The notes below the pieces were generated by a model, which worked only from the letters and a program-made list of their open reading frames with translations, ran no database searches and was not told the origin of the DNA. From a virus: a stretch of 64,000 nucleotides of DNA. Shown piece by piece: positions 1-9,800 of this stretch. The translations under genes and the position numbers were made by a program. How positions within the stretch are numbered: the stretch's first letter is position 1; each line of letters begins with the position of its first letter. Where the stretch lies: positions 1 to 64,000 of IMG/VR virus record IMGVR_UViG_3300042914_002334. One strand, 5' to 3'.

Positions 1-774
1 GAATCCACTATTATCTATAAATCTATCGTGCTGACACATCAATATAGATGTAGTTGGCATGTCTCTGGTTGAACTTGTTTGATAATCTGATGTATACCAT
101 GATAACGGTCTTAATGGTTCACCAGATGGTATAAAAGTTTTACTAAAATTGTTTCTTACTGAAGAATAATACAGTGGCTCAACTGCATAAGACACAACTC
201 TTAAATTTGATACCAACACATTATTTAAATTTCTACCAACAACAAATTTGTCTGCTGTAAAATATGCAATTATTCCAACTATCGCACTGCTATCTATTAA
301 CGTCCCGCCTTGATAGAGCCATATATTAGTACCATTGGTTGAAAATGCAACATGTGTCCAAACATCTGGGGCACATTTAATTTTTGATGCCGATAAAGTT
401 ATAGTCGTGGTTGTGGTTTTAACTTTTGCTTGTATATATCCGTCGATCAAATACACCTGATATTGAAAGTCACTTTGACTTGATTGTTCTTGACCAAATA
501 ATATCTGACTAAATCCAGTAGTCGAAACTGAGCCAGCACTTGGTCTTATCCAACATTCAGCCGTCAAAATAGGACTATTATCGCTTGAGATATTTGTATG
601 AAAAGTAGTGACATTTAATTCCGAAGACGTTCCCATAACATCGTCGATAAAAAATCGTATGCTATTGGTTGTTTGTGGAATAATTAAATTGCCGCTTTCA
701 GTGAATACATCCACGCCAGCAGTAGCGGCAGTCGTTTGACTGCCTACTCCGGATGCCATTAAAATTCCAGTCAT
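1..774 (-). CDS. LamG-like adhesin/fibre protein, N-terminal part (cut by left edge)
   Basis: An open frame of 258 codons runs without a stop from ATG at 774 to base 1 and continues beyond the window. The start is supported by AAAGGA about 8 nt upstream and a CATAAATA promoter at 793-800. The N-terminus is MTGILMASGVGSQTTAA. Further in are ILTAECWIRP, VWTHVAFSTNGTNIW and VSNLRVV, which match the conserved strands of LamG/concanavalin-like units in the neighbouring 11434-18108 gene (there IECWV, WYHLAVTR and ISNLRVV). The last visible residues, DRFIDNSGF, match that gene's inter-repeat FIDNS segment. It is therefore probably a second LamG-type surface protein of the virion, perhaps carbohydrate-binding. 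An alternative start is Met6 (759). The role is inferred from fold resemblance only. Confidence 0.7.
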   Translation of the reverse strand, partial: MTGILMASGVGSQTTAATAGVDVFTESGNLIIPQTTNSIRFFIDDVMGTSSELNVTTFHTNISSDNSPILTAECWIRPSAGSVSTTGFSQILFGQEQSSQSDFQYQVYLIDGYIQAKVKTTTTTITLSASKIKCAPDVWTHVAFSTNGTNIWLYQGGTLIDSSAIVGIIAYFTADKFVVGRNLNNVLVSNLRVVSYAVEPLYYSSVRNNFSKTFIPSGEPLRPLSWYTSDYQTSSTRDMPTTSILMCQHDRFIDNSGF

Positions 775-792
775 TCAAAATGTCCTTTTAAC

Positions 793-800
793 TATTTATG
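793..800 (-). promoter_or_regulatory. Late-type promoter element CATAAATA
   Basis: Minus-strand CATAAATA 18 nt before the ATG at 774, with the ribosome site AAAGGA in between. It matches the T4 late element TATAAATA at 7 of 8 positions. It lies just after the stop codon of the 3,518-residue fibre gene. Confidence 0.55.
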
Positions 801-806
801 GCTCGT

Positions 807-3800
807 TTAAGTTATACTTCCTGTTAAAATTGCTTCTGTAGCACTGTTAAACCATAATAGTGCAGTTCCTCTTGCAGCAAGAACTAAATTGCCAGTGGTT
901 GTTGTGCCGTCTTTTCTTAAAGTAAGTCCGGAACCCTGAGTTAGTGTTATTGGCGACGCACTATCGTTATAGAAACTAAATGCATCTCCTGCTGCATACA
1001 CATTTGCTGGAATTGTTATTCCCGCAGTCAATGCAACTCTCTTGCCTTTTGCGTTTGCATCAAATGTAGTAGTTCTTGGTAAAACAAGATATCCAATATC
1101 TAATGCAGAAGCACCTGACCCTATCTGTGGAACATTAGTGAAAGAAACTTTATTTGTAGAAGTATTAAATGTAAAGGTATTGCTTGCTGCAAGTGTTCCA
1201 GTAGACGATCTATATTGTATTTCTCCGGCAGCACTGCCTCCGGCACTAACAGTTGGAGTTGACCAAGCAGGAATTCCATTTACTAAAGTCAATACTTGAT
1301 TTGCACTACCGACAGGCAATCTAGATAGTGTATTGCTACTATTTCCTACTAATAAATCTCCATTACTATAACTGGATATTCCAGTTCCGCCCTTTCCAGT
1401 AGTTAGTGTTCCAGTTATATTATCTGGAGTAATAGAAATTGTCTGCCAACTTGCGGTCGAACCGTTGGTAGACAAATATCTTCCGTTGTTAGAAGTTTGT
1501 GTCGGCAATAATGCGTTTATCGCTGCACTGACAGTTGTCGCTCCGGTTCCTCCCTTGTCTACTGGCAATACTCCAGTAAAAGAACTCGCTCCAGTGGAAG
1601 GATTTCCCCAAGAGACATTTGTTCCGTCAGTGACTAATACTTTTCCGCTGTCACCAGATTGTGGAGCAAGTATTGCTCTTGCTGCCGCTGGCTGCGTTGA
1701 CGCCCCAGTTCCGCCCTTGTCTATACCTAGTGTGCCAGAAATATCAGCACTTGTAATTCCAGCAACACTGGTAAATGCATTTGATCCGTTACTCTTTACG
1801 AATCCGGCGGTCAAGAAATTAGCACCAGTTCCGCCGTTTGATACTTTTAGAACTCCACTTAATTCAAATGTTCCAGTGGTCGTTATTGGCCCTCCACTGA
1901 ATATCAGACCAGTTTGAAGTCCTGATACATTCACACTTGTAACCGCTGTTTTCCAAGAAGAGTTTGTTCCATCACTCATTAAGAAATTATTGACTGTGGC
2001 GCCACTTTGAGGTGGCAATATTGCTCTTGCCGCTGCTGCTTGTGTTGAGGCCCCAGTTCCACCGTTGGCTATAGGTAGTGTTCCGCTTATATCAGTTGAG
2101 ACATTTAATTTATCAAGAAGAACATTTGATCCGTCAAATCTCAGAACAGTATTAGCAAGCGCGCCTATCACTCCAGCAAGACTATTAAGACCCGCTTGTC
2201 TGCTTCCGCCTCCTGTTCCGCCGTTTTGATGTGGAATTATACCAGTTATTTGTGTAGTATCTACGATAACTTTATCCCACATAACGACATTTGAATTTGC
2301 GTCCCATTTGAGATATTTTCCGTTATCAGTTGATCCCGGAGTAAGTAGTGCTCTTGCGGCGGCTGCTGGGGTAGTTGCCCCAGTTCCACCCTTGTTTATT
2401 GCTAATGTTTGCGATAATGTTTCTGCCAGGCCCGCCGTTATTTTTTGCCATGTCCCCCAATTGCTAGTACTAGCCCCGCCCTCTTTGAATCTAATCGACA
2501 TTACTGGATTAGTAGCGTTTCTTGGTATTGCTATTTGAGCGGCATATATCTGATTAGAATTCCAACTATAATCACTACCCAAACTTAACATTAGTTGATA
2601 ACTTTGATCATATGGGCTTGGAACTCCAGTTGGGCCGTTAGAATTTCCCGCAACGTATGTTGCGCCCCATTCTCTTACCATATTAAAGTCAGTGACTGTA
2701 GTATGTGATCTCAAATTACCAAAGTTTGCTACATTTTGACTTGCTTGAATTGCAGTAGTTGCTTCTGTTCCTCCATTGGATACATTTAGAGTTCCAGCAA
2801 CTGTTATCTCCGTGTCATTCTTTGTAAACGTTAAACCAGTTGTTCCGCCGTTTATGGTCTGTATTCCTGCTTCCCACGCAGGAGGGAAATTAGGTCCTTT
2901 ATTCGTCAATACATAACCCGCGGGCCCTGCTAATCCGTTAAGTTCCCAAGAACCAGTAGAGGTTATCTTTAATCTATCAGTTAGATTCACACCACTAATA
3001 GTTCTAAGAGTTAAAGTTGAGCCTCCAACTTCAATAGGACTAAATGTGTCAGATGCACGATTTATCGCTCTTATGCTTGAAGAGGTTACACTTGGAACAA
3101 ATTCTATTCCCTCTGCCGAATTTCCTAAAGAAACGCTTAGTGGGGCCTTTGGAGTTGTTGTTCCTATTCCAACTGAACCCGCAACATTAAGATTAGTTAG
3201 TGTTCCTACTTTTGTTAGTGAACTGTTCACAACATTACTTGCAAGAGTTGTCCCAATAATATATTGAGCATCAACAGTGGCGTTTCTCCATTCTGGAGAT
3301 GCGGATGATCCGGAAGATATTAGAACTTGTCCAAGTATTCCAGTGCTTCCATTGATATTCCACGCGCCGTTTGGAACTATAGCGAGTCTATTTACGAGAG
3401 AGGTTCCTGGTCCACTCGTAGTTCTTATAATTACGCTTCCGCCTTGAGAGAAAGTTGAATTTCCACCGTCTAAGTATACCGAACCGCCTTGCGAACCAAC
3501 CCCAGTGGCAGAAGAACCTCCGATAAACACATTTCCTGGAGCGCCGTTAGCCTCTACTTGAGTTCCTGGCTTGAACGAAATTCCCATTGGAGCCAATACC
3601 GAATTGCCATTTCGTTGCCCATTTGGAGTCTTGAAATAGAATAAATCTTGTTTGTTTAGTCCGGAAATAGTTCCCAAAGATAGAGTGTCAATATTATTGA
3701 AAACCATATTTGTTGCCGGAGTCACTGCACCATTCCAGTTATACAACATTTCTCCGTTGTTTCCATTTATTGGTATGGTGTTCATCGACTGCCAAGTTAC

Positions 3801-6800
3801 ATTAGTGCCATCTGACTGTAGGAATCTTCCCTCTCTACCAGTCTGAGAAGGTAATACTTCATTGATTGAAGGCAAGTTGGACCAAGTAGGAGCACTATTG
3901 ATACCATTGGATTTTAGAAATTGCCCGGTATTACCCGTGCTCATAGTTTCTCCGATAGTAAACGCACCTTGTCTGTTTATTCCGAATCTGTGTGTATGAG
4001 ATACACTCGAATCGAGAACGCTGCCACTAATTAATTTGTGTCTTATTGCAAAACTACCACCGTTCGGAGAAGAAGAAATAACAGGCATATCAATATAAAC
4101 ACTTTGACCCGCTGCGCTCGAATTGAAGCCAGGCGTTCCTGATTCCAACATTAAATTTCCACCCGACTGCCCAAAAGTTCCCGCGCCCGCTTTTATAAGC
4201 AAATCTGTTTGCCCGTAATTACCAGAGGGACTGACGATTTCTTTTATTCCAAGCATAGTGACAATATCAGTGTTAGTTCCACTCTTTGCAGCGCCCAAAT
4301 TAGTTCTTGCCTGTTCTGGGGTTGACGCTCCTGTTCCTCCATTGTCAACTAAAACTGTCCCATTTAAACTTGCTACTGAAATAGTAGAAGAATAACTTAG
4401 TGCTGTTCCGTTGCTAAACAAGTATCCAGGAGATGTCGTTGACAATCCAGTTCCGCCCTTTGTTATTGGCAATACTCCGTTAAAAGATACCGTTATATCT
4501 CCGGTTTGTCCAGTTACCGAGATATTGTCTCCCGCTAACAACTTCGTTACTCCACTATTAGTAATGGTGTTTCCATCTACAATTATTCCAGATTCTCCAA
4601 TAAATATTCCAGGGCCAGTAAACTGCGTGAATTTTATTGGTTCTATTCCGACATTTACAATATCGGCAGTCATCACCCATTGAGTGCCAGTGAGATTTCC
4701 CTCGGTAACATACATGGCGGCGCCGCGAATGACTGTTGAATTTGAATTAAAATCTGTTGCTCGTGTTAATATCCAAGGAGTAGAGACAGAAGTTAATATA
4801 TAAATTCCGTTCTCTATAGTATTTGTCTGACTTCTTACTAAGACTCGATCATTTAGATTTAATAATATCCCGTTAACTTCTCCCGGAGATGACGGAAAAG
4901 ACAATGTTGCTCCGACACCATTTGTTCCATTATTGTATGTAGCAGATAAATTAGTTTGTGTCGCGGTCTTCACGGAATCGCGAACTACTAAACCACTTAC
5001 GTAACTATCAACATAAGATTTGTTTACTGCCTCAAGTGCTTGTGTTGGATTATAATTCAGTATCAGTGGTCCACTAATAGTGTCTCCTGATTTAGAAACT
5101 GCATTTAAGTTTGCACGTGCAGTAGCAGCATTATTTGCATTAGTTCCACCCTTTTCTACGGTCACTAAGCCATTAATGTTTTCTGAGTTTATTGTTATAG
5201 TTCCCTGAATGTCACTCAATGGTATTTTACTAACTGCGGTAATGGGGTTTTCTCCAGAACCAACCAAGTATCCAGTAAGTGATGTCGCTCCAGTTCCTCC
5301 TTTATTCACTGGAACAGTATTACTTAGTTTATCGCTCGTTATACTTGGTATGTCTTCTTCTGACAAGAAGGTGCTTGTTATTTCTGAACCGTCTGATTTT
5401 AAAAATCCAGGACCAAAACTTGTTTTCCCAGTTCCTCCGCCACTTATACCAAGTGTTCCCCATGTTGGTGCTTGCGAACTTGCATTACTAATTAAAGTTT
5501 GTCCCTGCGTTCCGATATTAGTGGTTGGCCCAAAACTAACTGCTCCAGTTCTAAGTATTTCAAAATTTTTAGTATATAATATTGAAGGATCAAAATCTAC
5601 CCAAGTTATGTTTGATTCGTTTATCGTGCCCTGTAATTTGCTTCCGCTTAGTGAACCCTCAGTAATTTCAACTACTGGAATTTTATCGTTAGTTATTGCA
5701 TCTTCAAAATCGGAAACAATTGTAAACATCCAAACCACAGGATGATTCTTAAGTGTCATGACATATACGCGATTTTGTGACTGATTATCTTGATTTTTAA
5801 ATAGAATTCTATCACCAACATTGATATCGATATTATCGAATAATGCTAAATCAGAGCCTGCTGATATTTGACGTGTGGTCGCATTTCCTCCAACAAATGT
5901 TATATTTGCAGTAGTAACAGTTCTGCAAGACTCCAACATTGCATATTGAGAATCGTTATATGTGTATATCTTTAATTCTTTTGTTTTTATACTGACATTT
6001 TTTTCATCTGCCGCAATTAGATTTAAATCAGTTGCAGAAATAATATCAAATTTGGCATCAGTTGCAGCACCAACATTCAATTCAGTGTTGTTATATAATA
6101 ATTTTCCAGCAGTAGAACTAACACCATTATCATTAAATAGTATTTGTTTGTTTTGTTGTGAATTTAATGACAGTTTGGTCGTTTTATAGAATCCGGCTTC
6201 GTCTATCTCTGAAACAGCAGAGTCTATTTTAATTCCGCCAAGTTCAGTGGAAGTTGCGGCTGATACATCAAGTGAGTCCCAACTTAGAGTTCCAGCCCCG
6301 TTTGTTGTCAAGAACTTACCAGATTGAGAATCTTGAGTTGGTAATAGTGCATTTATTTTAGAACTAATTACACCGTTAGCAATTGTTATGGTAGTGTTGT
6401 CAACCTTCACTCCGCCCAATACTATATCTGACGCTGTTGGAAGAGTATACTCGCTACCTCCTCCACCCGAACCACCCCCAGAATATTGAGGAATATTAAG
6501 AACACCGTCTACAAGAGTTGCTGGCCCGCTTGTGCCAGTAGTTGTTACCGAAATTGGCGCTTGATAATCTATCCCAGCAACTGCTGAAATAACTTCCCCA
6601 GTAGTTGAATTTCCTTTTAGTAATCCAGACGTAGTAGTGGATATAGTTATATCTACAACTCCATTGGAATTATTTACATCACCTTTGAATCCTTTTTGCT
6701 GATTTACTGCAATACTGCTAATTACAGGAGAATTCCAAGTTGGAATATCACCTACTACCGTAAGTATTTGTCCGGCGGCGCCAACTGGAATTTTACTTAA

Positions 6801-9800
6801 TGTAGTTTCGTCACTGGCATATAGTAAATCTCCTGTTGCGTATTCCGAATGACCTGTGCCTCCTTTTTCGGTAGATAACACTCCGTCAAAGCCAATCGTT
6901 ACATTACCAAATTCATCCTTAGCAGAAACAGTTATGTCGGAACCGCCTGTTATGTTTACTATACCAGTGTTTATGATGTTTCTGTCATTAATGTTTATTC
7001 CTGCACCAGACTGATAAGGAAGTGCGTAGTCGATATCGGCAACTGCTGAAATAACTTCCCCAGTAGTTGAATTTCCTTTTAGTAATCCAGACGTAGTAGT
7101 GGATATAGTTATATCTACAACTCCATTGGAATTATTTACTTCTCCCTTAAAGCCTTTTTGCTGATTTACTGCAATACTGCTAATTACAGGAGAATTCCAT
7201 GTTGGAGTATTACCGACTACGGTTAATATTTGTCCGGCGGCGCCAACTGGAATTTTACTTAATGTAGTTTCGTCACTGGCATATAGTAAATCTCCCGTTG
7301 CGTATTCCGAATGACCTGTGCCTCCTTTATTTGCTTGCAATACTCCGTCAAAGCCAATCGTTACATTACCAAATTCATCCTTAGCAGAAACAGTTATGTC
7401 GGAACCGCCAGAAATACTTAGTATTCCCGTGTTTATGATGTTTCTGTCATTAATGTTTATTCCTGCACCAGACTGATAAGGAAGTGCGTAGTCGATATCG
7501 ACAACAGCAGAAATTACTTCCCCAGTAGTTGAATTTCCTTTTAGTAATCCACCAACAGTTGTGGATATAGTTATATCTACAACTCCATTGGAATTATTTA
7601 CTTCTCCCTTAAAGCCTTTTTGCTGATTTACTGCAATGCTGCTAATTACAGGAGAATTCCATGTTGGAATATCACCTACTACCGTAAGTATTTGTCCGGC
7701 GGCGCCAACTGGAATTTTACTTAATGTAGTTTCGTCACTGGCATATAGTAAATCTCCCGTTGCGTATTCCGAATGACCTGTGCCTCCTTTATTTGCTTGC
7801 AATACTCCGTCAAAGCCAATCGTTACATTACCAAATTCATCCTTAGCAGATGCTGTTATGTTAGAGCCACCATTTATGTTTACGACACCTTTATTATTGA
7901 TTGAGCCGGACAATATTTCTATACCAAGACCCGCTGATAATTGTGAAGGTCCTCCGAACTGTAAATAGACTATTTCTGTAGTTCCAACAGTAATAGTTCC
8001 AGATGTGGCCATTACCCACTGTGTGCTATTCTGAGTTCCATTTTTTACAAAATACGCATCCCCAGCCCGCATAGTATTATTTCCAGCATCTGCGGCTCTT
8101 CTTAATACGAATGGGTTAATAGTTTCGAGAACATATACTCCATTTTGAATACTATTCGTTTGATTTTTTACAAGAACTCTTTCATTTTGCTGTAGACTAA
8201 CTCCGTCTATTAGTGGAAGAGCACCCAACCCAGTCAATGTTGCTCCGCCTACTTCCGCATTATTATATGTTGCACTTATGTTTCCAGTTGTCGCAACAAT
8301 AACTTCTGGCTTTACATTAAAACCAGACAATACATTATCAACATATTTCTTAGTTACGGCATGCAATTCACTTGTCGGCGCTCCGACGAGTGTTAGCGGA
8401 CCAGTCATAGTGTCACCTGCTTTATTGAGCGGAGTAAATCCAAGTAGATTTTGAACTGCCCCCTGCGGAGTAGTAGCACCAGTTCCGCCGCGCTCGACTG
8501 GCAGAATTCCTTCCACATGATTATTGAGACTTACTTTTCCATAAACAGGTCTGACGCCGACTCCATTAGACAACAAAACATTAAATGTCGCTGCTGGTGC
8601 TATAGTTTCGTATGTATTTCCAGCTGATCCAACCAGTAATTCGCCAACACCTATGCCTTGTAATCCAGTTCCGCCTCTTACTACGGGAACAGTATTAAGA
8701 CCAAGACCTATCGCTATCTTTCCAGAAGAAGTTATAGGAGAAGTAGTTACTGATAAATCAGTGCTTGATATTTCTACTTGGTTTACTTTTCCGGTATTAG
8801 TATCAAAATATTGCTTAGTGACAGCGTGAAAAGGTTCTGTTGGATTTACACTAAGCGTTAAAGAACCAGTCATAGTGTCACCTGCTTTATTGAGCGGAGT
8901 AAATCCAAGTAGATTTTCAACTGCCCCCTGCGGAGTAGTAGCACCAGTTCCGCCGCGCTCGACTGGCAGAATTCCTTCCACATGATTATTGAGACTTACT
9001 TTTCCATAAACAGGTCTGACGCCGACTCCTTTAGACAACAACACGTTAAATTCTGCGACAGGTGCTATAGTTCCATATGTAACAATTGCCGCCGGCGGCC
9101 CCCCAACCAGTAATTCGCCAGGAAAAATGCCTTGTAATCCAGTTCCGCCTCTTACTACGGGAACAGTATTAAGATCAAGACTTATCGCTATCTTTCCAGA
9201 AGAAGTTATAGGAGAAGTAGTTACTGATAAATCAGTGCTTGATATTTCTACTTCGTTTACTTTTCCGCTATTTTGCTCAAAATATTGCTCAACATATTTC
9301 TTAGTTGCGGCATGCAATTCACTTGTCGGCGCTCCGACGAGTGTTAGCGGACCAGTCATCGTATCGCCAGATTTATTTACCGGAGTAAATCCAAATAGAT
9401 TTTCAACTGCCCCCTGCGGAGTAGTAGCACCAGTTCCGCCGCGTTCTACTGGCAGAACACCTGCCACATGATTATTGAGATTGACTTTTCCGTAAACAGG
9501 TCTTGCATCGACTCCATTAGACAACAACACGTTAAATGTCGCTGCTGGTGCTATAGTTCCGTATGTATTTCCCGCTGATCCAACCAGTAATTCGCCAACA
9601 CCTATCTGTTGAACCCCAGTTCCGCCCTTGTTTACGGGAACAGTATTAAGACCAAGACCTATCGCTATCTTTCCAGAAGAAGTTATAGGAGAAGTAGTTA
9701 CTGATAAATCAGTGCTTGATATTTCTACTTCAGTTACTGTTCCAGAACCTCCGCCTCCGAAACCGCCATCTCCAGTGGCACTAAGAACTCCATCAGAATT

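Noticed and set aside
6570-9740. CRISPR-like regular repeats
   Set aside because: The period is 462-477 bp, in frame, and the repeat itself is coding. There are no short palindromic repeats with unique spacers and no cas genes.
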